A stretch of DNA of 49,048 bases from NCBI GenBank assembly GCA_017964325.1, contig JAGCSE010000023.1, forward strand, positions 1-49,048. The letters are read 5' to 3'. This document shows positions 37,044-45,160 of the stretch, piece by piece. This DNA is from Victivallales bacterium. Its GTDB lineage: Bacteria; Verrucomicrobiota; Lentisphaeria; Oligosphaerales; Oligosphaeraceae. A model generated the notes under the pieces. That model was not told the origin of the DNA and searched no databases. It was given only the letters and a program-made list of their open reading frames with translations. How positions within the stretch are numbered: the stretch's first letter is position 1; the number at the start of each line of letters is the position of its first letter. Position numbers and translations under genes: made by a program.

Positions 37044-37961
37044 ATGACCATTGAAACAAAAACTCCCGCCTATTTGGAACATATCCTCTTGAATGCTCTG
37101 TGCAAAGACAGAACGCCTTCGGAAGTGCTCCGGCAATATCTGAAATGCGGATATGACAAATATACCCTGTCGTCACATTTCTATTCGTATGACGTGAGAT
37201 TCAGATTCGCGTCATGTGCGCCGGTGTCTTTGCTTCCCCATCCCTTTGTCACGGCCTGCGTCCATGGGAACATACCCGTTGTGAGATTGTTCTTGCTTCT
37301 CGGGGCAGATCCGAAAAACAGCCTCATGGAAGGCAATCAAAGTCCCCTTGAGGCATTTCAAGGCAATCCTGAAATAACTGCCGTTTTGTCGGATGACACT
37401 CCCATGATGGCGAGGCGTTACCCTAAGGATTTGGCCGTTGTCATGAAAGGGCAGGTTGAGAAAAGCGTCCTGAAAGGTAATTTCGGACAATTGTTCATCT
37501 ATGGAATGCAAGGGCTGAAAGTGACGGATTCCAACATCGTCTTTTCATGGCGATTCAGAAATTCCCCCACGCTTATCCAGGCTTTTGTTTTCCGTATGCT
37601 TATGACACCACGCAGGCGGAAGGCCATTGTCAACAAAATCATAAGGACAAATGGAAGCGATGCCGTCCCCCCTGTGCTTCGGAGGGCCGTGGAAAGCGAT
37701 GGCTCAAAGGGCAGAGAAAAACTGGACAAATTGCTTGCCATGGTTAATTTGCTGCCAGAGGAAACCATGCGTATGATGGCTCATTCCCTCCTGACGGTGG
37801 AGGAAAAGATTTCCTTTGTCGGAGAAATAATGGAAAAGTCCAATGATGCCAGAGAAAGCAGAAACTTATGGTCGCTTATCGAAGAATTGGCCAATGGGAT
37901 TTACAATGCCATGTGGGAAGATTTTTGTAATCACGCATCTCAATATAACGCCATTCCATAA
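37044..37961 (+). CDS. Ankyrin-like protein 1
   Basis: 305 residues. HPFVTACVHGNIPVVRLFLLLGADPKNS is an ankyrin-type helix-turn-helix unit (about 65-92), followed by an unmatched helical region. Start ATG 37044, with GAGG ahead; a GTG at 37038 would add two residues. First of three related genes; the shared order is ankyrin unit, short basic segment, helical C-terminus. Confidence 0.7.
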   Translation: MTIETKTPAYLEHILLNALCKDRTPSEVLRQYLKCGYDKYTLSSHFYSYDVRFRFASCAPVSLLPHPFVTACVHGNIPVVRLFLLLGADPKNSLMEGNQSPLEAFQGNPEITAVLSDDTPMMARRYPKDLAVVMKGQVEKSVLKGNFGQLFIYGMQGLKVTDSNIVFSWRFRNSPTLIQAFVFRMLMTPRRRKAIVNKIIRTNGSDAVPPVLRRAVESDGSKGREKLDKLLAMVNLLPEETMRMMAHSLLTVEEKISFVGEIMEKSNDARESRNLWSLIEELANGIYNAMWEDFCNHASQYNAIP

Positions 37962-37996
37962 AAATTGATTTTTGAGAAAGACAAAGACGATACACA

Positions 37997-38899
37997 ATGA
38001 AAGTAACAAATGACTATTTCTTGGATTACACGAAAACTTTCAGCGGACAGGCAAAGCAGGAACTTGAGATTCTTTGCAACCTCTGTGAAGCGGAAAAGCC
38101 CAAAAAAGTGCTTGCGCAGTTAAGGAAATGCGATATCGACAGCACGGTTCTGAAAAAGAAATTCTTTGTCCGAGAAGCCAGCCCGATCCCATTTCATCCC
38201 ACAAGGCATCCTTTTCAGACAGCTTGCCGAACTAGCAATCTGCCTGTTATTCGATTGTTGCTTGAAATTGGCGCAGATCCCGACGCAGACTGCTGTGCGA
38301 ATTTCAAGCATATGACGCCCCGCCAGGCATATGCCGACAATGGGCTCGTTCAGGAACTGTTCGAAGGTGGAAAATGTTGGTGGAAAGTCGAATATTCCGA
38401 AGCAAAGAAGCAGGAGTTGCAGGGCGAATTGGAACAAAATATACTGGATGGCGAGCCTAGCGAAGCCATCTGGCTCATGACTCACGGAGTGCGGCTGTCT
38501 GCCCCCGATGTCCTGGCAAATGCGATGTTCAGACAACAATCATCGGCATTCAAGGAACTGATCTGCCGCATGGGCATTCCGGTTGATCGTCTGCCGGAGT
38601 TTCATTCCTGGCTGAAGAATAACTGCACAGCCAGAGAAATACAGGACATAATGGACACATTGATTCAGGCAAAAGACGACAATGAAGAGGATGTCGCTGA
38701 AAAATTGCTTCTTTCCGTTGGCCTGATCGGAATGGATAAACTTGATGAACTGGCTGACAGAACATTCTCCCTTCCCGTGCAAATCAGCATGTTGCAGTAT
38801 TTCATCAACAACTACGATGGCAGTGAAAACCAGTCATTCATAGATAAAACCATAGCCTCCTTGTTCAAGGAGATACTCTATCGCTGTATGGAGGTATGA
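37997..38899 (+). CDS. Ankyrin-like protein 2
   Basis: 300 residues. HPFQTACRTSNLPVIRLLLEIGADPDAD near residues 70-97 aligns with the first paralog, and GGKCWWKVEY with the third. The ending is rich in charged helices. Weak ribosome-binding site. Starts 35 bases after the previous gene and ends 3 bases before the next. Confidence 0.7.
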   Translation: MKVTNDYFLDYTKTFSGQAKQELEILCNLCEAEKPKKVLAQLRKCDIDSTVLKKKFFVREASPIPFHPTRHPFQTACRTSNLPVIRLLLEIGADPDADCCANFKHMTPRQAYADNGLVQELFEGGKCWWKVEYSEAKKQELQGELEQNILDGEPSEAIWLMTHGVRLSAPDVLANAMFRQQSSAFKELICRMGIPVDRLPEFHSWLKNNCTAREIQDIMDTLIQAKDDNEEDVAEKLLLSVGLIGMDKLDELADRTFSLPVQISMLQYFINNYDGSENQSFIDKTIASLFKEILYRCMEV

Positions 38900-38902
38900 T
38901 TT

Positions 38903-39922
38903 ATGTTCCAGAAGATATTCACATTCACAATAGGTGCAATTGTCGCCATTCCGGTTCTGCTGTGGTTTGCCATACAGGGAATCTTTACGGGAAGCTGGAA
39001 ACTTATGGCCTTCGTCTGCCAATGTCAATATCGTGAACTGAAGCATTTATGTGAATCTGGAACGGCTGTTGAACTCCAAGCATTCCTGACAACGCATCCA
39101 GGAGCAAAGGAATATATCGTCTATGCAAGGCAAGGAGCAACGACATCCGTCATAACATCGCTGTTCCGTCTTCCTTCGCCTCTGACCGTGGCTTATCAAG
39201 CGAACAACATGGCAGTCATCCCCGTCCTGCTCGCCAACGGGGCATCTCCCGAGATCCGCAGCATCGCTGCTGACCAGTCGCCTGCCGAAGATGCCATCGG
39301 CAATCCTGACAAGATGCGTGCACTCTGCAATGGAAAGACCTGGTGGCTGGAACATACAGCAAGAACAGATTCGCTTGAAGCGAAAATCAAAGAACGGAAT
39401 CATCGTGGTATCATTTGGAATGTCATGCGCGGCGCGCGGTTGACGAATTTCAAAATGGTTACAAAAGTCGGTTTTTTACGCCTGCCAATGGTGATGAAAG
39501 AGTTCCTTTGCCGTTTTGGCATCGATGAAAAACAACGCAAGGAGTTTTATTCTCAATTGAAAACACTTTCTTCAGAAGAACGGAAGCAAATTATAACGTA
39601 TCACTTTAAGTCACCTGTTGGCTATCAAGGTGTGCGGTTGGAGAAAGAGTTTTCTGAAATGCTGCAGGCCATGGAAAAAACTCTGTTGCCCTTGCCCGCT
39701 GTTGATGATGACGCAATGGAGCGTCTGAAATTCTCCGCGGGATTAATGGACAGAAAGATGATGCTGGAATTGCTCAATACCCTGTTCAACATGGACCAGC
39801 AGTTCGCAATGCTGGAACAATGCACCTGTGTTCCTCCATCAACGAACAACTGTGAACTGACAGAAGATGTCGTCGATCTACTGTTATGTTCAATCTTGAA
39901 AAATGCGGGGGATAAAGTGTAA
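38903..39922 (+). CDS. Ankyrin-like protein 3, membrane-anchored
   Basis: 339 residues. A single transmembrane helix at 8-28 (TIGAIVAIPVLLWFAIQGIF) is followed by an ankyrin-like unit (PLTVAYQANNMAVIPVLLANGASPEI) and the same WW-containing stretch as paralog 2. The membrane anchor is unique to this copy, so the complex may reach the inner membrane. ATG follows the previous stop by three bases (GGAGG present). Confidence 0.7.
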   Translation: MFQKIFTFTIGAIVAIPVLLWFAIQGIFTGSWKLMAFVCQCQYRELKHLCESGTAVELQAFLTTHPGAKEYIVYARQGATTSVITSLFRLPSPLTVAYQANNMAVIPVLLANGASPEIRSIAADQSPAEDAIGNPDKMRALCNGKTWWLEHTARTDSLEAKIKERNHRGIIWNVMRGARLTNFKMVTKVGFLRLPMVMKEFLCRFGIDEKQRKEFYSQLKTLSSEERKQIITYHFKSPVGYQGVRLEKEFSEMLQAMEKTLLPLPAVDDDAMERLKFSAGLMDRKMMLELLNTLFNMDQQFAMLEQCTCVPPSTNNCELTEDVVDLLLCSILKNAGDKV

Positions 39923-39985
39923 GGCTACGCTCTCCTTTCTACCTATATGGATATAATGCTTTTTAGAAAAGTGCTGACAAGTGAC

Positions 39986-40013
39986 TTGCAAATTTCAAAA
40001 AGTGTGGTATAGT
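39986..40013 (+). promoter_or_regulatory. Predicted promoter of the small RNA
   Basis: TTGCAA at 39986-39991 and TATAGT at 40008-40013 with a 16-base spacer; transcription would begin near 40019. Confidence 0.6.
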
Positions 40014-40018
40014 ATAGA

Positions 40019-40219
40019 TGTTCTTCCAAAAGAAGAACAGCATCATGAGTAATTCAGTCATCTAGATGACTGAATGAAGTCCACCAGAAATGGTGGATGG
40101 CCAACCTAGGACTCGCGATCCCAAGGTGGACGGCCGAAAGGCAGATGTGGCGGCAAGCAAAAACAACTCGCTCCATATTTGGTTTTTCAGCCCCTTGATG
40201 CGAATCAAGGGGCTTTTTT
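40019..40219 (+). ncRNA. Putative structured small RNA sharing the sigma-leader core
   Basis: About 200 nt between a consensus promoter and a strong terminator, with no coding frame. Hairpins follow in order. GTTCTTC/GAAGAAC lies at 40020-40038, a perfect 24-base palindrome at 40052-40075, and TCCACCA-GAAA-TGGTGGA with a GNRA loop at 40080-40097. A stem closed by GGCC/GGCC (40099-40135) contains CCAACC and GGTGG; GCC-GAAA-GGC follows at 40133-40142. The segment 40101-40130 matches the two sigma leaders at 22 of 26 aligned bases, allowing a 3-base insertion. No known RNA family recognised. Confidence 0.65.
40189..40219 (+). terminator. Rho-independent terminator of the small RNA
   Basis: GCCCCTTGAT / ATCAAGGGGC, ten perfect pairs closed by a GCGA tetraloop, then six T. 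Confidence 0.92.
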
Positions 40220-40286
40220 ATTGCCCATGACAATTCTATTTCAACAAGGAGTAAACAGTAGCATAACAAAAAATGCATCCCGAAAA

Positions 40287-40493
40287 GCCTGGCGAATCGC
40301 AGGAGTTAACCAGGCCCAACCGAGTCGTGACCCCACGGTGGTGTCGTTGCCTTAAAATGGCAATGACAAAATGATGCGGCCGGACGTACGCGAAAGCGGC
40401 GGATTCGAGCAAAAAGGTCTAAAGCAGAGGATAAAGTCACTTCCCTGTCTCCTGAAGCGTGCAGAAAACAATTATTCAGGAGAATAGGAAAAG
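40287..40493 (+). promoter_or_regulatory. Conserved structured leader of sigma-like gene 1
   Basis: Aligns base for base over most of its length with 46207-46402. Stems: GCCTGG/CCAGGC (40287-40315); CCAACC/GGTGG around 40316-40341; TCGTTGCC/GGCAATGA (40344-40366); CGC-GAAA-GCG (40389-40398) inside the invariant GACGTACGC(G/A)AAAGCGGCGG. At the 3' end TCTCCTGAA (40448-40456) pairs with TTCAGGAGA (40475-40483), hiding the ribosome-binding site of the next gene. This is the layout of a translational switch. Ligand or binding protein unknown. Confidence 0.7.
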
Positions 40494-41120
40494 ATGAGGA
40501 TTGCCTCTGTCGATTTCGTCCACACAAACTCGGAGATTGTTCGCTTTATCAAAGATTACAGATCGATTATCTACAAAGTATGTGAGAAGGCAGGATTGAG
40601 CAGGTGCGACTGGGAAAATGTTGAGTCCGAAGTGGCTCTCAAGTATGCACATGGACGTATCAACTATGACCCTGCTCGTGGTTGCAAGGACACGACCTAT
40701 GTCTTTGCGATAGCTCTGAATGCTGCGCATGACCTGCTGAGATGTCAGCACCCTGAACGTTTTCAGGAAATGGAAGACAAGGACTGGGACTCTATTGCTG
40801 ACAAGATTGACAAAAACAAGCAGAGGGAGGCAATGGACGATAAAGTTATCGTCATGGAGGCGTTAAGGCGTCTAGTCCAAAAATGTCACGACAAGAAGAA
40901 GATCGAGATCTTGCTCAGGTATGTCGTTGAAAAGACTGACAGAACACAACTTGCAGAAGAGTATGGAGTGACGAGTGATTATATCAGCGGTGTGAAGAAC
41001 CGCTGGTTACCATGCTTGCAGGAACTGGTAAAAGAGGTCCTGAAGGAAGACCAGGAAGGTAACTTGAAGTTCAGCAATGTTGACTTACGCTTTCTTAAAC
41101 CGTATATGAAGAGTTGGTAA
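40494..41120 (+). CDS. Sigma-70-family-like regulator 1
   Basis: 208 residues. HTNSEIVRFIKDYRSIIYKVCEKAG at the N-terminus resembles sigma region 2; LAEEYGVTSDYISGVKNRWLP is a helix-turn-helix like region 4. A paralog lies at 46481. Intermediate between ECF sigma factors and phage-type activators; I infer promoter recognition. Translation is probably controlled by the leader hairpin. A GC-rich intercistronic hairpin (41126-41164) and metK follow. Confidence 0.72.
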   Translation: MRIASVDFVHTNSEIVRFIKDYRSIIYKVCEKAGLSRCDWENVESEVALKYAHGRINYDPARGCKDTTYVFAIALNAAHDLLRCQHPERFQEMEDKDWDSIADKIDKNKQREAMDDKVIVMEALRRLVQKCHDKKKIEILLRYVVEKTDRTQLAEEYGVTSDYISGVKNRWLPCLQELVKEVLKEDQEGNLKFSNVDLRFLKPYMKSW

Positions 41121-41125
41121 TGCTA

Positions 41126-41164
41126 ACTTCCGCCGCTTGACGGCTCGATGGTCTGGCGGCGGGA
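41126..41164 (+). other. GC-rich hairpin between sigma-like gene 1 and metK
   Basis: TTCCGCCGC pairs with GCGGCGGGAA around a loop. A similar hairpin (CCGCCGCC/GGTGGTGG) follows sigma-like gene 2 near 47114-47142. No T-run, so processing or partial termination rather than a full terminator. Confidence 0.6.
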
Positions 41165-41194
41165 ACAAGCCATTCACAAGGAGATAAAATACAA

Positions 41195-42211
41195 ATGATC
41201 AAGACATCCGAATATGTAAGCCTCGGCCATCCCGACAAGACCGCCGACTATATTTCCTGCTATCTTCTCGACCGTTTTCTGGAAAAGGATCCCAAGACCC
41301 GTTTTGCAGTAGAGGTGATGCTAAAGGACAATATCGTCACCCTTGGCGGCGAAGTCACCAGCAAGGCAAATTTCTCCGACGAGGAGATCACCCAGTTCGT
41401 CCGCGCCGCAGTAAACGAAATCGGCTATACAAGGGAATACCAGAACAAGTGGGGCAAGGAAAACACCATCTGTGGAGATGATTTGCAAGTCACCGCCTAT
41501 ATCGGCCACCAGAGCGAAGGCATCGGGCAGGGAGTCTCGCGCGATGCCTGGGGAGACCAGGGCATCTTCCATGGAATGGCCGTGAACTGCCCCGATTACG
41601 GCTATATGCCAAAGGATTATTCACTGGCCAAGACACTCGGCCGGCAATTGTACAGGTCCAGCCTCGGCGGCCTCGACATCAAGACTCTCGTCGCGACGGA
41701 CAACGGCCATGTCAGCCATGTAACCGTTGCCGTCCCGATGCTGCCGGACTGCGACAATACCACGGCGATTCTTGATATTGTCAAAAAGACAACAGATTGT
41801 TCAAAGATTATTCTGAACGGGACGGGAAACTATGTAAGCCATTCCAGCATCGCGGACTGCGGCATCACGGGGCGCAAGCTCGCCGTTGATTTCTACGGCG
41901 GCAACTGCCGCATCGGCGGCGGTTCGCCCTGGACAAAGGACGCGACAAAAGCCGATCTCACATTGAACATCCACGCAAGAAAGCTCGCGTTGGACTACAT
42001 GCGGAAGCATAAGCTTGAATGCGTCTATACGTCGCTCTCATGCTCCATCGGCTCCGCGGAAGTCGAAATCTCCTATCAGGATGCCCACGGAAATGAACTC
42101 CATCATGAGAAGGCCATTGTCAAGCCATCTGAGCTTGTCGGTTTGTATGGATTGGATAAGCCAATCTTTACCACACTCTGCCGTGACGGCCTGTTCAGCC
42201 AGGTGAACTGA
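41195..42211 (+). CDS. metK: Divergent S-adenosylmethionine synthetase
   Basis: 338 residues against about 380-400 for housekeeping MetK. Catalytic motifs persist: YVSLGHPDKTADYIS, WGDQGIFHGMAV, GRKLAVDFYGG and WTKDATKADL. The shortening and sequence divergence suggest a second, mobile-element or phage-type copy. It would make SAM from methionine and ATP. ACAAGGAGATAAA precedes the ATG. No SAM riboswitch recognised; it seems to be transcribed with sigma-like gene 1. Confidence 0.85.
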   Translation: MIKTSEYVSLGHPDKTADYISCYLLDRFLEKDPKTRFAVEVMLKDNIVTLGGEVTSKANFSDEEITQFVRAAVNEIGYTREYQNKWGKENTICGDDLQVTAYIGHQSEGIGQGVSRDAWGDQGIFHGMAVNCPDYGYMPKDYSLAKTLGRQLYRSSLGGLDIKTLVATDNGHVSHVTVAVPMLPDCDNTTAILDIVKKTTDCSKIILNGTGNYVSHSSIADCGITGRKLAVDFYGGNCRIGGGSPWTKDATKADLTLNIHARKLALDYMRKHKLECVYTSLSCSIGSAEVEISYQDAHGNELHHEKAIVKPSELVGLYGLDKPIFTTLCRDGLFSQVN

Positions 42212-42345
42212 AAAACTTGGAGCGGTCGTTCCGCAACCAATTGCCGTGGCAAGGATTCACATGTCTGTAAATACTGCGGTGAAAACTTTCAGTATTCATC
42301 GACGAGACACGCGCGAGCGACTGCACTTGCTTTGTTTTTTATGCT

Positions 42346-42411
42346 AAAAACGCCGTTGAAACACGAGACAGCATCTTCTAGGCCATCTCGCGTTTCAATG
42401 GCGTTTTTTTT
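42346..42411. terminator. Bidirectional terminator between metK and the HPEF-repeat gene
   Basis: AACGCCGTTGAAAC pairs with GTTTCAATGGCGTT (one G-T), with A-run on one side and eight T on the other. Between metK and this hairpin (42212-42340) a short AATACTG/CAGTATT stem is the only other structure seen. Confidence 0.9.
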
Positions 42412-42430
42412 CAGGTTAATATGCAACTCT

Positions 42431-44032
42431 CTATTCCTCAACCTTCAAGTACTGTTTCAATGCATGATTGATCTGATTATAGGAAAAGCCCATGTTGTTC
42501 GGTGTATCGGGAGAACAGGCGTAGTCAGCAAGGAACTTGTAGTTGTCGTACTCTAATGCGTCATGCATAGACTTTTGGGAAGGCTGATACAGAGGATTCC
42601 GGAAGAAAAAGTAATGCCAGGCGTTGTTGCCCGCCTTATCCCTGAAATTGGTGACAGCATCGTAACCATGTTCGCTGATGATTTCAACCAGAACGGAATA
42701 CAGGCAAGTTGAGGAAACATACATGATTGCCAGCGACAGGAGCATATTGACTGGAACCTGCTGGACGACAAGCGTCAGGTCATCTCCAAGCATGGTGTCC
42801 AGGAACTCATTTGGATCGGAGATGAAGAGACCATAGAGAACCATTCCGCAATCCTCCTTGGACATCATGCTCATCTTGATCATTAGTTGCTCATACGTCA
42901 GGTTCTTGTCCATGAGGATATTCCTGATGTGGAGAGGGATTGTCTCCATCAAGTCCATGGAGTTGCCAAGTCCAATCCAGTAGCGATATTCCATGATCGA
43001 ATCGATGCTGTTGCGGAGATTCTTCTCCTTTGGATTGTCGGGCAGCGGACGTGCGGCTAATTTCCTGTTGCGTGAATGCTTCGTCAGGGAGACTTCCTTC
43101 TTGGATGACTTGACAAACTCCGTGACAAAGGCGTCAGTGTGCAGGCGCTTGCCATTTTTCTGCCATGCAGAGAGGCGTGTCAGAAGAGCATTCCAGTATG
43201 AATAGGAAAAATTCCATCGGGTGTATGGAACAAGGCATGGGTATTTCTCGATCCAAGCCGTGTCACCATCGCCGATTTCGTTGAAATTATCCAGGTCATA
43301 GTGCTTTAGGACTTCGGGAAAGTTTTCAGCTATAAGAAGGATTTCATTTGGAGTCATCGAATAGGTGTCGCAGTCGTTCAGCCATTGTGGCTGGCGTTCC
43401 AGAATCCGCCCCAGATAACGCGAAGCAATTTTGTTCAGGTTGCATCGGTCACGTAACTGGGGCTGATTGAAGAGAATGGTCTCCCAAGCCTCCCCATGAA
43501 AATCATCAGACGTGAAATGATTGAAAAGCGACGGCTGGCAGGCGATGATGTCCGCTTGGTCGAGTGTCGTCAACGAAAACTGCCAGCTATTCTTTTGGGA
43601 GCGCTCCTGTTCATAGTTGACGATGAACTGAGGCTGCTGGCTGAGCACTTTCTTCCAATCACTGCTGCGCAACCGTTTCCATGGTTCATATTTGGCGAAC
43701 TCCGGATGGCGTGAAAGCAACTTCCCCCAGAGTTTTCCAATTGCCTGCGAATCCTTTTTGAACAAGGATTTCACCGATGGAACATGCGCATCCAGTTCTG
43801 GATGGGCAATGAGTACCTCCAGCCACTGATTGGCGCTCATGAAGGAGAGCGTGATTTTCTTCGGCGCATGACTGATGAACTCGGGATGCTCCATAAGGAT
43901 GTCATGCCAATCCGCCGGGCCGAACTGATTCCATGGACACTTGTCCTCCAATTCAGGATGACAGAGAATCGTCTCGGTCCAGAATTTTGTCTCAAGATGT
44001 TCAAATTTACTGTTCATGTCATGTTCTGTCAT
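42431..44032 (-). CDS. Protein of W/HPEF repeats with ankyrin-like tail
   Basis: 533 residues, no recognised family. The first 260 residues hold about nine copies of a 24-32-residue repeat, consensus W-x2-[IV]L-x3-(H/Q)P-[EQ]-[FL]. Examples are WHDILMEHPEF, WLEVLIAHPEL, LWGKLLSRHPEF, WKKVLSQQPQF and WETILFNQPQL. The tail contains FRDKAGNNAWHYFFF, like an ankyrin unit. Probably a helical solenoid for protein binding. AAGGA stands before ATG 44032. Opposite strand to the sigma-like genes; no signal peptide. Confidence 0.8.
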   Translation of the reverse strand: MTEHDMNSKFEHLETKFWTETILCHPELEDKCPWNQFGPADWHDILMEHPEFISHAPKKITLSFMSANQWLEVLIAHPELDAHVPSVKSLFKKDSQAIGKLWGKLLSRHPEFAKYEPWKRLRSSDWKKVLSQQPQFIVNYEQERSQKNSWQFSLTTLDQADIIACQPSLFNHFTSDDFHGEAWETILFNQPQLRDRCNLNKIASRYLGRILERQPQWLNDCDTYSMTPNEILLIAENFPEVLKHYDLDNFNEIGDGDTAWIEKYPCLVPYTRWNFSYSYWNALLTRLSAWQKNGKRLHTDAFVTEFVKSSKKEVSLTKHSRNRKLAARPLPDNPKEKNLRNSIDSIMEYRYWIGLGNSMDLMETIPLHIRNILMDKNLTYEQLMIKMSMMSKEDCGMVLYGLFISDPNEFLDTMLGDDLTLVVQQVPVNMLLSLAIMYVSSTCLYSVLVEIISEHGYDAVTNFRDKAGNNAWHYFFFRNPLYQPSQKSMHDALEYDNYKFLADYACSPDTPNNMGFSYNQINHALKQYLKVEE

Positions 44033-44065
44033 ATAAAATTCCTTAAACTAAAACCTTGTCATCCT

Positions 44066-44310
44066 ACTGTGCTGGCCATACTTGATTTGACTAAAGACTG
44101 CATGATCCGGCAAAGGCTGCAGCCGTAAGGCAACGGGTTCCGTCGCGAAGCGACATCGTACGGAGTGCGAAACCATGCTTAACCGCCGGCAAGCGCCCGG
44201 AGTGGCGCTCAGCCTGCGGATGAAACAGTCCCCCTGTCATAGCGCGCGGGGCGCGCCACATGAAACAGTCACGAATACAAAAGCATCAAATGATATATGG
44301 CCAGCACAGT
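44066..44310. mobile_element. Non-coding element A with perfect 15-bp terminal inverted repeats
   Basis: ACTGTGCTGGCCATA at 44066-44080 is exactly complementary to 44296-44310. The inside is GC-rich and hairpin-forming (GTCGC-GAA-GCGAC; AGCGCC/GGCGCT). A similar element in the same orientation lies at 47235-47426. No target duplication identified. MITE or structured RNA gene. Confidence 0.6.
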
Positions 44311-44457
44311 GACAAACTTCTTTCACCGACTTGAAGGAAGTGGACCATGCTTTGGTTGCTCCCGTTCTCATATAAAACGCTTTGTATTTCGTGTGTTGCA
44401 TTGGCAACGGCGAGAATGCCGTCGGTACTCCCCTCCTGAACATAGACAATCGACGAT

Positions 44458-44580
44458 GCCATTCTACCGATCATACGTTCATTTGGGCTTCCACCTTTCA
44501 TGTCCCTGAATTTTTTCTGCATGTTTCATGGAGCCATTGGATTTACCCTGTCGGTTGGATATCCTGCTGATAATATGGCC
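44458..44580. repeat. Diverged copy of the 102-bp repeat
   Basis: CCGATCATACG at 44458 leads into CTTTCATGTCCCTGAATTTT, then a second GATAATATGG near 44565, matching the 32745-33005 units in order. Confidence 0.65.
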
Positions 44581-44699
44581 AAATCATGAAGAATTTTCAT
44601 GTTATGCTACAAAATAATAGACAATCAACCTGGAGCGGTCAAGCCACAACCAAACCGTTGAATTGGAATCACGAAAAGCACGAAATGTACGAAAAATCA

Positions 44700-44935
44700 A
44701 CATTTTAGAGTCCACAGAATACACTGAATAAACAGAAATGCCTCCCCGCCGGGCCGACAAACTCCTGTATGTTTTGTTTGTATGTAATGACTTTTGAATG
44801 CTGAAATGTAAACGGCTCCGGCGGCTCGGCGGTTGTCGTCGCTTCTCGAGGCGGGAACAGCATCATGTGGAAGCTCTATGCCTTGCAGAAAATCTTTTCA
44901 GAAAAACAAGAAAATGAACGATAGTAGTACAGAAG
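44700..44935. repeat. Inverted copy of the 33003-33240 block
   Basis: Reading the complement gives CTGTACTACTATCGTTCATT, AAGCGACGACAACCGCCGAG and GTCGGCCCGGCGGGGAGGC, the three signature segments of the left block. Confidence 0.8.
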
Positions 44936-45064
44936 GTATGGGGAAAATGAGAAGTTTTTTAGGGAAAAACACAAAAATCTTCATCTAAAATGCAAGGATT
45001 TATTTCTGTGACGAGTAAAATCTATAGACAATCAAAACAAGATTCAAGAATCAAGGAGATGAAG

Positions 45065-45160
45065 ATGACTGAAATTCAGGAACAGATGGTTCAGGCTATT
45101 GAGCAGGTGAAGAATAATGCTCCCATAAATCCAATATCGGAGCGTATCACCAAAAGGTGA
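45065..45160 (+). CDS. Short ORF, 31 residues, possible gene remnant
   Basis: MTEIQEQMVQAIEQVKNN..., preceded by CAAGGAGATGAAG, an excellent ribosome-binding site. The same frame continues after two stop codons as MRTTSNPLVERRPYALIFTG, so it may be the start of a broken gene. Confidence 0.4.
   Translation: MTEIQEQMVQAIEQVKNNAPINPISERITKR

Noticed and set aside
40019..40219. Retron or group II intron RNA
   Set aside because: No reverse transcriptase in the window and no domain V or msr/msd layout.
40287..40493. Known c-di-GMP or SAM riboswitch
   Set aside because: A GAAA-capped stem and a nearby metK prompted the idea, but the conserved sequences of those classes are absent and the leaders precede sigma-like genes, not metK directly.
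44286..44522. 78-codon minus-strand frame near element A
   Set aside because: Overlaps a non-coding inverted-repeat element and a repeat copy; no ribosome-binding site.
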